64,000 nt of DNA, taken from contig OY782827.1 in assembly GCA_963678395.1 (NCBI GenBank), positions 186,001-250,000 on the forward strand. Direction: 5' to 3'. Positions 55,808-64,000 of this stretch are shown piece after piece. The translations under genes and the position numbers were made by a program. The stretch is from JAAYAE01 sp963678395 (GTDB lineage Bacteria > Bacillota > Negativicutes > Acidaminococcales > Acidaminococcaceae). Below the pieces are notes generated by a model, which worked only from the letters and a program-made list of their open reading frames with translations, made no database searches and had not been told where the DNA came from. Every line of letters starts with the position of its first letter. Position 1 is the stretch's first letter.

Positions 55808-58273
55808 ATGGAAAGAAAAAATATAGAATTATTAGCCCCCGCAGGTACTTGGGAAGCGCTGGAAGCTGCAGTTAACGCCGGTGCTGATGCAGTTTATTTA
55901 GGAGGAGCAAATTTTGGCGCCAGGCAATATGCGGATAATTTTGGCGATGAGGAAATGCAAAGAGCTGTAAACCTTGCACATTTGCATAGAGTTAAACTCT
56001 ACGTCACAGTAAATACGCTGGTGGATGATAGTGAAATGGCGGATTTAGGTAAGTATCTCATTTTTCTCAATAATATAGGAATTGACGGTATTATTGTGCA
56101 AGATATGGGAGTCGTCAATCTAGCTAAAAAGATTGTCCCGGAGTTGCCGTTACATGCCAGTACGCAAATGACGGTAACAAATTCTGAAGGCGTAAAATTT
56201 GCCTCTGAAATGGGTATGGAAAGAGTCGTTTTAGCCCGTGAATGTACCATGGAAGACATTAAAAAAATTTGCGCAGCTTCAGATACTGAAATAGAAGTTT
56301 TTATTCATGGGGCTTTGTGCGTATGCTACTCAGGTCAATGCCTTATGAGCAGCCTTATTGGCGGCCGTAGCGGTAATAGAGGGCGCTGTGCGCAGCCTTG
56401 TCGTTTGCCCTATACTTTGGTAAATAAAGAAGGACACAATATTTTAGAGCATGGCGACGCGGGACAATATTTGCTAAGTCCCAAGGATTTGAATACTTTA
56501 GCTATTTTGCCACAACTTCTTGAGACAGGTGTTGTGTCTTATAAAATAGAAGAGCGGATGAATCGACCGGAGTATGTGGCTATTGTTACAGATATATACC
56601 GTCGAGCCATTGATAGTTATTTAGCAGGAAATTATCAAGTAACCGCAGAGGATAACAAGAATATTGAACAAATATTTAATCGTGATTTCACCACAGCCTA
56701 TTTAGAAAAACCTCAAGGCAGCGAAATGATGAGTGATCGTCGTCCTAATAATAGGGGCGTTTTAGTTGGACGTGTAACGCAAATAAAATATAATGAAAGG
56801 AAAGCTATCCTTAAATTAGGAAAAAATTTGCATTTAGGTGATGGCTTGGAATTTTGGGTTTCTGTTGGCGGACGAGTGGGGACTACTATAACTTCAATGC
56901 GTTGTGAAGGACAAGAAGTAAAAATAGCTGCTGTGGGCCAGCAAGTAGAGATAGATGTGCCCCATGGTATTAAATTAAATGATAGGGTTTTTCGAACTTT
57001 TGATAACGAACTTATGACTTTTGCCGGCAATTTTTATGGAGAACATAATAAAAAAAGGATCCCTTTACAGGCAACGGTAACTGTCCATTTAGGAGAAGCT
57101 ATGTCCGTAGTTCTAGAAGATGAAGAGGGTAATATAGGTTGCGGCATTACAGAATTTATTGTAGAAAAAGCTCGCAAACATGCTTTAAATGAAGAAACGG
57201 TTATGAAACAATTGGATAGATTAGGGACAAGTGAATATGCACTGGCTAAACTAGAGCTTATTTGTGATGCAGAAGTTATGGTACCTATGAGTGAGATTAA
57301 TGAGGCAAGACGTAAGGCTACTGATGATTTAAACGCTAAGAGGCTAGCAGGTTTTACACCTAAGCGTAGACAACAACATTGGCATAAGGATGCCTTGCTA
57401 GTCATGCACAATCATACTATGAGCAAGCGTGCGCAGCTAGCAGTGCATGTTGATACTCTAGATAAAGCTATGGCAGCATTGCGTGCAGGAGCTGATTGGT
57501 TAATAGTAGGCGGTGACGCCTATTCTTTGCCGCTCTTATTAAAGGAGGATTATGCAAAAATTGTTCACATGGTAAAAAGTGGCGATCGTAAAATGGCCAT
57601 TGCTACCTCTCGTATTGTGGGAGAAAAGCAACTGCATTATTACGAAAGGCAATTTGCTTATTGGCAAACCTTGTCTCCGGATTTAATAATTATTGCTAAT
57701 AATGGTCTATGGCCTATGGCTAAAAAGACTAAACTGCCTTTATGGTTAGACTATAGCTTGAACCAATATAATGGACAGAGTTTGGCCTTTTGGTATCAAG
57801 AGGGTGCCGTAGGAGCAACCTTATCACCGGAATTGACCATGGGGCAAGTGGAGCATCTGGCACAAGAAACGCCCATACAGTTAGAATGTTTAGTACAAGG
57901 ACCTTTAGAAATGATGGTGTCGGAATATTGTGTGCCTGGTAGTTTTGTGGGAAATATTCAAGAAGGAAAATGTTCTTTTAATTGTAAAGAAGAAACCTTT
58001 CTTAAGGATCGAAAAAATGAAGAGTTTCCTTTGATGCACGATCAATTTGGACGTACGCATATTTTAAATGGTCATGATTTATCCATGGTGACCAACGTAA
58101 AACAAATAGAAGCTTGCGGAATTACTAGACTGCGCATTGATGCTCGTAGTTATAGCCCTGTTGAAACAGAGCAAATAGTAACATTATACAGGCAAGTTTT
58201 GAATAAAGATATCGTAGTTAGTGAAAATCTTCCCCATACCACTCGTGGGCATTATTTCCGGGGAGTATTATAA
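55808..58273 (+). CDS. U32 family peptidase (RlhA/YhbU-like)
   Basis: A family originally described as collagenase-like; better-studied members (RlhA, TrhP) are needed for hydroxylation of 23S rRNA C2501 or tRNA U34. The start is ATG 55808 behind GGAGG. N-terminal TIM-barrel: 'LLAPAGTWEALEAAVNAGAD' and 'YLGGANFGARQYADNF'. Cysteine cluster: 'CYSGQCLMSSLIGGRSGNRG' and 'RCAQPCRLPY', then 'SPKDLNTL' and 'KIEERMNRPEYVA'. A C-terminal extension after about residue 400 includes a second barrel-like part with 'GKCSFNCKEE'. Length (821 aa) is typical of the long Firmicutes form. It is followed by mutS2 after 10 bases. Confidence 0.9.
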   Translation: MERKNIELLAPAGTWEALEAAVNAGADAVYLGGANFGARQYADNFGDEEMQRAVNLAHLHRVKLYVTVNTLVDDSEMADLGKYLIFLNNIGIDGIIVQDMGVVNLAKKIVPELPLHASTQMTVTNSEGVKFASEMGMERVVLARECTMEDIKKICAASDTEIEVFIHGALCVCYSGQCLMSSLIGGRSGNRGRCAQPCRLPYTLVNKEGHNILEHGDAGQYLLSPKDLNTLAILPQLLETGVVSYKIEERMNRPEYVAIVTDIYRRAIDSYLAGNYQVTAEDNKNIEQIFNRDFTTAYLEKPQGSEMMSDRRPNNRGVLVGRVTQIKYNERKAILKLGKNLHLGDGLEFWVSVGGRVGTTITSMRCEGQEVKIAAVGQQVEIDVPHGIKLNDRVFRTFDNELMTFAGNFYGEHNKKRIPLQATVTVHLGEAMSVVLEDEEGNIGCGITEFIVEKARKHALNEETVMKQLDRLGTSEYALAKLELICDAEVMVPMSEINEARRKATDDLNAKRLAGFTPKRRQQHWHKDALLVMHNHTMSKRAQLAVHVDTLDKAMAALRAGADWLIVGGDAYSLPLLLKEDYAKIVHMVKSGDRKMAIATSRIVGEKQLHYYERQFAYWQTLSPDLIIIANNGLWPMAKKTKLPLWLDYSLNQYNGQSLAFWYQEGAVGATLSPELTMGQVEHLAQETPIQLECLVQGPLEMMVSEYCVPGSFVGNIQEGKCSFNCKEETFLKDRKNEEFPLMHDQFGRTHILNGHDLSMVTNVKQIEACGITRLRIDARSYSPVETEQIVTLYRQVLNKDIVVSENLPHTTRGHYFRGVL

Positions 58274-58283
58274 AGGAGTAATA

Positions 58284-60653
58284 ATGGCAAAATTCGCAGT
58301 AAAAACATTAGAGTTTTCCAAAATTAAAGATGCTTTGGCCCAAGAGACAGCTACATCTTTGGGTAAAAATTTGGCTTTAGAATTGCATAGCGAAAATGAA
58401 TTCGCTGTAGTAAAAAAAATGTTAGAAGAGACAGCAGAGGCTTTGCGTTTGCAGGAAGCTGGTAGACGTTTTCCTTTTGGAGGTGCTGTAGATATAACGG
58501 AAGGAACTAAGCGGGTTAAGGTAGGAGCTGTTCTTGACATAGAAACACTTATGTCCATTGCTAATACGGCAGCTTCCATGCGTCAGATAAAAAATTTTCT
58601 CTTGGAAGTTGTGCAGGAAGCACCTAATTTATCCGTGTATGCAAATGCTATGCAAGAATTTCCACGCTTGGAAAAACAACTAAACAGTGCTATTTCTGAA
58701 AAAGGTGAAATAAAAGATAGTGCTTCAACTAAATTGGCTGGTTTGCGAACAGGTATTTTAGTAGCCAAAAGGCGCGTTAAGGAAAAATTAGATAGTATTT
58801 TGCACTCTGCAGAAAACCAAAAATATTTTCAAGACCAATTGGTAACTATGCGTGAAGATAGGTATGTTATACCTATTAAGCAAGAATACAAATTTAATTT
58901 CCCCGGCGTAGTTCACGACCAATCAGGAAGTGGCGCCACGCTGTTTATTGAACCCTTGGCTGTTGTTAATCTGAACAATGATATTAAAAAATATATTTCG
59001 GAAGAAAAAGAAGAAGTAGAACGTATTTTACGCCAACTATCCGCTAATGTAGGTTTGGAAGCTGATCAACTAGATATTACGCTAAAAGTACTGGCAAAAT
59101 TGGATTTAATTTGCGCAAAAGCATATTTGGCCAAGAAGCAAAAGGCCCAACGCCCCATGCTTTTATTGCAAAATAAAATTGAAATAGTTCAGGGTAAGCA
59201 TCCATTATTGGATCAGGAAAAAGCAGTCCCGTTAGACATTAATTTGGGAGACGGGTTTAATTCTTTGCTCATTACAGGTCCTAATACAGGTGGAAAAACT
59301 GTTGCCTTAAAGACTGTAGGAATTTTTGCTCTTATGGCACAGGCAGGTATGTTTGTTCCCGCTCACGTGGCGAAGTTGCCTGTCTTTGGGGGAGTTTATG
59401 CAGATATTGGTGATGAACAAAGTATTGAACAAAGTCTATCTACATTTTCAGGGCATTTAAAAAATATGGTAAGTATTCTTCAAGAAGCTAATAGTGGTGA
59501 TCTAGTTTTGGTAGATGAAATATGTGTAGGGACTGATCCTACTGAAGGTGCGGCCTTAGCTATGGCTATGCTGGACTATTTGCATGAGAAAAAGGTTATG
59601 ACTATTATTACGACACACTATAGTGAATTAAAAACCTTTGCTTACGAACATGATGGAATGGAAAATGCCAGCGTAGAGTTTGATCCTGTTAGCCTACAAC
59701 CAACTTACAGATTACTTATGGGTGTTCCAGGCAGCAGCAACGCTTTTTATATTAGTAAGCGTTTAGGACTACCAGAGAGCATTTTGACTCAAGCAGAAAG
59801 CTTAATAGGGCAAGAGCATGCTAATATGGAAAATGTTCTGCAAAATTTGGAGGGCGAAAGACGTCAATATCAGCGCCGTAATAGCGAAATAGAAAACTTG
59901 CGTTTGGAAGCAGAGCGTTTAAAAACTGACCTAATTAAAAAAAAGCTGGATTTAGATAAACGCCGCAATGAAACCTTACGCAAAGCCAGAGAAGAAGCAG
60001 ATGCGCTTTATCGCAATTCACGCAAAGAGTCTAGTGCAATTCTTAAAGAGTTGCGTGCTATGAAAAATTTGGTGGATACTGCAAAAGTAGAAGAATTAGC
60101 TGAAATGGCGCGACAAGGTCTAAACAAGAGTTTTGCTTTAGAGGGGAAACCTGTTCCGGAAGGACAAGGTTTAGCAGCAGGAAATGCAGCCGTAGGTAAG
60201 AAAGTATACCTTAAGACTTTAGGACAATCAGGAGTAATTGCTGAAATAAATGGTTCGCAAGTTATAGTTCAAGTTGGTGGTATGCGAACTACGGTAGCTA
60301 TGAAAAAATGCTTGCTCCTACCAGAGGGCTCCCAAGCAGCGAAACCTAAGCAATCTACAATGCGCAGGGTTCCTAATCAGAGACATGATATGTTTGTAAA
60401 AAAGGCACAAACAAGTACCACTGAGATAGACGTGCGTGGTAAAACCGTGGATGAAGCTATCCCTTATGTTGATAAAGCAATAGATGATGCACTTTTGTCG
60501 GGTATGGAGCATTTCAGACTTATACATGGTAAAGGCACAGGAATGTTACGGGCAGGGCTTACGGATTATCTAAAAGCCAATAAAGCAGTTAGGCACATAG
60601 AAATGGCTCCACAAAATGAAGGCGGTGCGGGGGCTACTATCGTCTATCTTTAA
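58284..60653 (+). CDS. mutS2: Endonuclease MutS2
   Basis: MutS-like ATPase with a nuclease tail, implicated in recombination suppression and rescue of collided ribosomes (RqcU) in Firmicutes. The start is ATG 58284 behind AAAGGAG. Motifs: 'REDRYVIPIKQEYKFNFPGV', 'VHDQSGSGATLFIEP', Walker A 'GPNTGGKTVALKTVG', 'DIGDEQSIEQSLSTFSGH' and Walker B 'VLVDEICVGTDPTEGAALA'. A coiled coil (about 520-610) and a KOW-like segment precede the C-terminal Smr domain 'EIDVRGKTVDEAIPYVDKAI' ... 'HGKGTGMLRAGL'. Length (789 aa) is normal and no lesion is seen. Confidence 0.97.
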   Translation: MAKFAVKTLEFSKIKDALAQETATSLGKNLALELHSENEFAVVKKMLEETAEALRLQEAGRRFPFGGAVDITEGTKRVKVGAVLDIETLMSIANTAASMRQIKNFLLEVVQEAPNLSVYANAMQEFPRLEKQLNSAISEKGEIKDSASTKLAGLRTGILVAKRRVKEKLDSILHSAENQKYFQDQLVTMREDRYVIPIKQEYKFNFPGVVHDQSGSGATLFIEPLAVVNLNNDIKKYISEEKEEVERILRQLSANVGLEADQLDITLKVLAKLDLICAKAYLAKKQKAQRPMLLLQNKIEIVQGKHPLLDQEKAVPLDINLGDGFNSLLITGPNTGGKTVALKTVGIFALMAQAGMFVPAHVAKLPVFGGVYADIGDEQSIEQSLSTFSGHLKNMVSILQEANSGDLVLVDEICVGTDPTEGAALAMAMLDYLHEKKVMTIITTHYSELKTFAYEHDGMENASVEFDPVSLQPTYRLLMGVPGSSNAFYISKRLGLPESILTQAESLIGQEHANMENVLQNLEGERRQYQRRNSEIENLRLEAERLKTDLIKKKLDLDKRRNETLRKAREEADALYRNSRKESSAILKELRAMKNLVDTAKVEELAEMARQGLNKSFALEGKPVPEGQGLAAGNAAVGKKVYLKTLGQSGVIAEINGSQVIVQVGGMRTTVAMKKCLLLPEGSQAAKPKQSTMRRVPNQRHDMFVKKAQTSTTEIDVRGKTVDEAIPYVDKAIDDALLSGMEHFRLIHGKGTGMLRAGLTDYLKANKAVRHIEMAPQNEGGAGATIVYL

Positions 60654-60687
60654 AAGTAATACAAGTTGTATGTTTAAATAGTAAATG

Positions 60688-60715
60688 TTGACCATCTTAT
60701 TAATAGATGTAATAA
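60688..60715 (+). promoter_or_regulatory. Candidate promoter for the aminotransferase gene
   Basis: TTGACC (60688-60693) with TAATAA about 16 bases downstream, in the 99-bp gap between mutS2 and the aminotransferase. The -10 is poor. Confidence 0.4.
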
Positions 60716-60752
60716 TAATAGTATATTATAAAAAGAATTAGGAGGAATTACT

Positions 60753-62000
60753 ATGACGTTAAGTTTGGCGGCAGAACATGCTAAAGGAAAAGCAGCAAAT
60801 GATATTATTTTCGCTGCAAGCAAAGCAGCGGTTGCGAAAGCAGCAGAAATTGGTGCTGATAAAGTAACAAATGCTACTATAGGTGCTATTTTGGATGAAG
60901 AGGGTAAATTAGTATGCTTACCAACAGTAGAAAAAGTTTTGCGTAGTCTTCCTACAGATGAGTTAATAGCATATGCACCTATTTCCGGGTTACCGGATTA
61001 TTTGGAAGCAGTACTTACAGCAACTTTTGGAACTTCCAGGCCTAAGGGGTATATGGCGGCTGTCGCTACAGCAGGTGGCACAGGTGTAATCCATCATTCT
61101 ATTTGGAATTATACTGATGCAGGTGAGGTAGTACTTACTTCTGATTGGTATTGGGGACCCTACAATGTATTATGCAAAGATATGGGTAGAACCTTGGAAA
61201 CCTACAAAATGCTGGATGCTGATAACAACTACAATTTACCGGCACTGAAAATTAAAGTTAATGAAATTCTAGCCAGACAAAATAACTTACTATTAGTCAT
61301 TAATACTCCTGCTCATAATCCTACCGGTTACAGTTTAACTGATAGTGATATAGAAGGTGTTATTGATTGTCTAAAAGAAGCAACTGCAGGGACAGATAAA
61401 ACCGCAATTCTTTTACTAGACATTGCTTATATTGATTATGCAGGTGAAAAAGAAGAGGTACGTAAGTTCTTTAGAAAACTTTCTAATCTTCCGGAAAATA
61501 TACTGACTATAGTTGCGTACAGCATGTCAAAAGGTTTTACTATGTATGGACAGAGAACCGGAGCTATGATTGGTTTGTCCTCTAATGCTGATGTAATTCA
61601 AGAATTTGCTGATATTAATCAATATACCAGCCGTGCTACCTGGTCTAATATTAATCGTCCTGCCATGAAGACTTTGGTTACGGTTTATAATGATCCTAGC
61701 CTTTTATCCGCAGTAGAAAGTGAAAGAGATTTTTACTACAAGATGATTAAAGCACGTGCTGATTTGTTTACAAAGGAAGCAAAGGAATGCGGACTTAAAA
61801 TGTTACCGTATATTGCTGGGTTTTTTCTTTCTATTCCGGCCAAAAATCCTAAAGCTATTTGTGACAAATTGCATGAATTCAACATTTATGCAGTGCCACT
61901 GGCAGCAGGAGTAAGAGTGGCCTTATGTGCAGTACCTTTGAAAAAAATTGCGGGTATGCCTGCTAAAATTAAAGCGGCCATGGATGCGGTCGGAGAATAA
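60753..62000 (+). CDS. Class I/II (aspartate/aromatic-type) aminotransferase
   Basis: PLP-dependent fold-type I aminotransferase of 415 aa. Seen: substrate/PLP residues 'AYAPISGLPDYLEAV', 'ATAGGTGVIHHSIWNY', 'WYWGPYNVLCKDMGR', the Asn of 'NTPAHNPTGYSLTD', the Asp-Tyr strand 'LLLDIAYIDYAG', the PLP lysine in 'YSMSKGFTMYGQRTG' and the C-terminal Arg in 'AGVRVALCAVP'. It resembles tyrosine/aspartate aminotransferases, but the amino donor cannot be fixed from sequence. ATG 60753 follows AGGAGG. It is a single gene followed by an 84-bp gap before the kinase. Confidence 0.88.
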   Translation: MTLSLAAEHAKGKAANDIIFAASKAAVAKAAEIGADKVTNATIGAILDEEGKLVCLPTVEKVLRSLPTDELIAYAPISGLPDYLEAVLTATFGTSRPKGYMAAVATAGGTGVIHHSIWNYTDAGEVVLTSDWYWGPYNVLCKDMGRTLETYKMLDADNNYNLPALKIKVNEILARQNNLLLVINTPAHNPTGYSLTDSDIEGVIDCLKEATAGTDKTAILLLDIAYIDYAGEKEEVRKFFRKLSNLPENILTIVAYSMSKGFTMYGQRTGAMIGLSSNADVIQEFADINQYTSRATWSNINRPAMKTLVTVYNDPSLLSAVESERDFYYKMIKARADLFTKEAKECGLKMLPYIAGFFLSIPAKNPKAICDKLHEFNIYAVPLAAGVRVALCAVPLKKIAGMPAKIKAAMDAVGE

Positions 62001-62084
62001 ACTAATATATATTTTTTAGTGGCAATAAATATAGCAAAGTTCGTTGCAGGAGAATAAGTGCTTTAAAAATATGGGGAGGTAGCT

Positions 62085-63746
62085 ATGCTCGCGATTACTT
62101 GTCCGGATGGTCAAATAAAACAATATGAAAAGGGTACAACTTTATTAGAAGTGGCCGCCGACTTTCAACATATGTATGAGACACCTATCGTTGAGGGAAC
62201 AGTAAATGGTGAGGGCAAGGATTTACAAAAGCACTTAACTAAAAATTGCCGCGTAGGGTTTATTGAAATGAATAGTACTGAAGGCTACAATGTTTATGTG
62301 CGTAGTCTTTTATATACATTTTTGGTAGCTCTGCACCAAACTCGCCCAGAAATCCAAATTGAAGTGAAGAATACCATAGGTCAGGCATTGTTTTGCGATA
62401 TTAAAAATGGTATTTATCTCAGTAAATATGATTTAGCGGATATAACAAAATACATGCAACAAATGATTGCTGAAAAAGAACCAATTATTTATACAAGAAT
62501 TTCCAAAGAGGAAGCAAAAAAATTATTAGACCCAAGGTTTTATGATGATATGGCACCTTTACTTGCCGCTTTGGACAATGATTATTTTGTGGCTATTTAT
62601 GGCCTACAAAATGAAAAAAAGTATTTTTTTGGGCCTATGCTTCCTAATTTAGGGTATTTGCGAGCGTTTGATTTGTTAAATTATAAAAACGGTATTATGT
62701 TACGCTATCCTAACAAAGAAAACTATGACAAACTAACACCTTTTGTTGATCAGCCCAAACTTGCCCTGATTTATGATGAAACCGAAGAGTGGGGAAAAAC
62801 CATAGGCTGTCCTACTGTCGCGTCCTTAAACCAATTTATAAAGGCTGGCAAAGATAGAGAGATTATCCAGATCGCGGAAGCTTTACATGAAAAAAAGATA
62901 ACGAAAATTGCTGATAAAATTGCTGATACAGGTAGTCATATTAGGCTAATCCTTATTGCCGGACCATCGTCATCAGGAAAAACAACCTTTGCTCAGCGTC
63001 TTAGTGTACAAATGCGTGTTAATGGCTTAAAACCCATACCCTTGTCTTTGGATAATTATTTCAAAGAGCGTAAGTATACACCACGCAAGCCCAATGGTGA
63101 GTATGATTTTGAGTGCCTTGGAGCCTTGGATTTAGAACTTTTTAATGACCATTTGCAAAGACTTTTGGCGGGAGAGACTGTTAAGATACCACATTATAAT
63201 TTCGGAACAGGTGTGCGTGAATTTAGGGGACATATTGCCACTTTAGGCGATAATGGTGTTTTGGTTGTAGAAGGTATTCATGGATTAAACGAACAACTTT
63301 CTTCTGTTGTAGAAGCTGATAATAAAATTAAAATTTATATTAGCGCTTTAACACCACTGTCTTTTGATGATTACAATAGAATTCAAACTACTGATATGAG
63401 GCTTATGCGGCGTATAGTTCGCGACTCACAATTCAGATCACGAGATGCTTTAGGAACACTGCAGGTATGGCCAAGTGTACGCTATGGCGAAGAAAAATAT
63501 ATTTTCCCGTTTTCTGAAGAGGCAGATGTCATGTTTAATACAACGCTAATTTATGAATTTGCTGTATTTAAAAAATATGCAGAACCACTGTTACAAGCTA
63601 TTCCTCATGACGTACCTGAATATATTGATGCTGAGAGATTATTATCCATGTTGCGGCATGTTGTATCTATTAATGATGAAGCTATTCCCAATAATTCTAT
63701 AATGAGAGAATTTATTGGACATTCTATATTCAAAGAACTTTTATAA
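62085..63746 (+). CDS. Nucleoside kinase with N-terminal TGS/ThrRS-like domains (uridine kinase family)
   Basis: A 553-aa fusion. The first about 65 residues are a TGS-like ubiquitin fold ('LAITCPDGQIKQYEKGTTLL'), followed by a region resembling the threonyl-tRNA synthetase second additional domain. The C-terminal uridine kinase/phosphoribulokinase domain has Walker A 'IAGPSSSGKTTFAQRLS', 'LDNYFKERKYTPRKPNGEYD', 'IPHYNFGTGVREF' and 'VLVVEGIHGLNEQL'. The composition is known in Firmicutes and Bacteroidetes as a phosphoribulokinase/uridine-kinase-like protein of uncertain substrate. GGGGAGG precedes ATG 62085. Confidence 0.9.
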   Translation: MLAITCPDGQIKQYEKGTTLLEVAADFQHMYETPIVEGTVNGEGKDLQKHLTKNCRVGFIEMNSTEGYNVYVRSLLYTFLVALHQTRPEIQIEVKNTIGQALFCDIKNGIYLSKYDLADITKYMQQMIAEKEPIIYTRISKEEAKKLLDPRFYDDMAPLLAALDNDYFVAIYGLQNEKKYFFGPMLPNLGYLRAFDLLNYKNGIMLRYPNKENYDKLTPFVDQPKLALIYDETEEWGKTIGCPTVASLNQFIKAGKDREIIQIAEALHEKKITKIADKIADTGSHIRLILIAGPSSSGKTTFAQRLSVQMRVNGLKPIPLSLDNYFKERKYTPRKPNGEYDFECLGALDLELFNDHLQRLLAGETVKIPHYNFGTGVREFRGHIATLGDNGVLVVEGIHGLNEQLSSVVEADNKIKIYISALTPLSFDDYNRIQTTDMRLMRRIVRDSQFRSRDALGTLQVWPSVRYGEEKYIFPFSEEADVMFNTTLIYEFAVFKKYAEPLLQAIPHDVPEYIDAERLLSMLRHVVSINDEAIPNNSIMREFIGHSIFKELL

Positions 63747-63747
63747 T

Positions 63748-63792
63748 AAAAAGCCTCTTACTTATACCTAGGTATAAGTAAGAGGCTTTTTT
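63748..63792. terminator. Bidirectional terminator at the convergent kinase/carboxylase junction
   Basis: AAAAAGCCTCTTACTTATACC (63748-63768) pairs with the mirror arm ending in TTTTTT at 63792; the loop is centred on CTAG. Confidence 0.9.
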
Positions 63793-63795
63793 CTT

Positions 63796-64000
63796 CTATT
63801 TGCAGTTATTGGGGCATACGGGATTTTCACACCGGTGCTTGCCAAAATAAGCTAAGGCTATTTCAGGGAAAAGGGCATAAGATAAAATATCCTCTGTGGT
63901 AGCCTCAGGGTAACCTGCTGCTGCTAAACTTTGCGCCATTTTTTCCATTTGTGGCGGAATATCGTCTGCAGGACGATGGTTAATTGGTTCTTCATTACCA
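63796..64000 (-). CDS. C-terminal end of an OadA/PycB-like carboxylase subunit (partial)
   Basis: On the minus strand the frame is open from the window edge to TAG at 63798-63796, giving 68 residues. They read NHRPADDIPPQMEKMAQSLA, then 'TEDILSYALFPEIALAYFGK', ending 'CENPVCPNNCK'. The RPAD...EDxLxYALFPxxALxFF pattern is the C-terminal hallmark of oxaloacetate decarboxylase alpha and pyruvate carboxylase subunit B. The catalytic barrel lies beyond the window. The cysteine-rich tail is unusual for the family. In a succinate/propionate fermenter it would link pyruvate and oxaloacetate. Confidence 0.75.
   Translation of the reverse strand, partial: GNEEPINHRPADDIPPQMEKMAQSLAAAGYPEATTEDILSYALFPEIALAYFGKHRCENPVCPNNCK

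Overview
The window looks like a stretch of an AT-rich, diderm (outer-membrane) member of the Firmicutes, most likely Negativicutes (Veillonella/Acidaminococcus/Phascolarctobacterium relatives). The gene content is Firmicutes-like: RNase Y, RecX, MutS2, a SpoIID homologue, a Cys-rich ribosomal protein L28, a Gram-positive type LexA box at recA, and strong GGAGG ribosome binding sites. A type IV pilus secretin in turn requires an outer membrane. A propionyl/succinyl-CoA transferase, a methylmalonyl-CoA mutase subunit and the tail of a biotin-dependent carboxylase/decarboxylase fit the succinate-propionate metabolism typical of that class. This is inference from gene content; no database search was possible.

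Layout. 0-4.4 kb: riboflavin operon ribD-ribE-ribBA-ribH, then hslO. 4.4-7.8 kb: SOS-regulated recA, recX, and rny (RNase Y) with an apparent ATT start. 7.9-11.6 kb: a small zinc-ribbon protein, rpmB, recG and a VTT membrane protein. 11.7-18.7 kb: a broken EF-G paralogue, a CBS protein, transketolase and the thiD-thiM-thiE salvage operon. 18.7-25.6 kb: type IV pilus genes (secretin and a PilP-like protein leftward; pilB, pilT, pilC and a major pilin rightward). 25.7-29 kb: a flavin oxidoreductase and a GT-C-like membrane protein. 29-36 kb: nadE, a YbaK-type deacylase, thrC, pepF and yebC. 36-46.7 kb: ruvC-ruvA-ruvB-queH-spoIID-queA-(thrE)-tgt-(yajC)-fau-secD-secF, which combines Holliday junction processing, queuosine synthesis and Sec translocation. 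46.8-52.6 kb: a LysR regulator divergent from CoA-transferase, methylmalonyl-CoA mutase and a broken MmgE/PrpD gene. 52.8-55.7 kb: a decayed second pilus-like locus (PilC-like protein, a pilin fused to a beta-helix domain, and a secreted protein with a chagasin-type protease inhibitor domain). 55.8-64 kb: U32 peptidase, mutS2, an aminotransferase, a TGS-domain nucleoside kinase and the 3' end of an OadA/PycB-like gene.

The most striking property is a set of frame lesions confined to accessory or dispensable genes. In-frame stops sit in the EF-G paralogue, the CBS gene, ybaK, thrE, the PrpD gene and the inhibitor gene. Single-base +1 shifts sit in yajC, the PrpD gene, the second pilC and (twice) the second pilin. 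Short perfect tandem duplications (12, 15, 21 and about 93 bp) occur as well. The long core genes read cleanly. This suggests recent relaxed selection or an elevated slippage/mutation rate, although assembly error has to be excluded. The best candidate for something not well described is the pilin/beta-helix/chagasin locus at 52.8-55.7 kb. No tRNA, rRNA, CRISPR array, insertion sequence or prophage was recognised.
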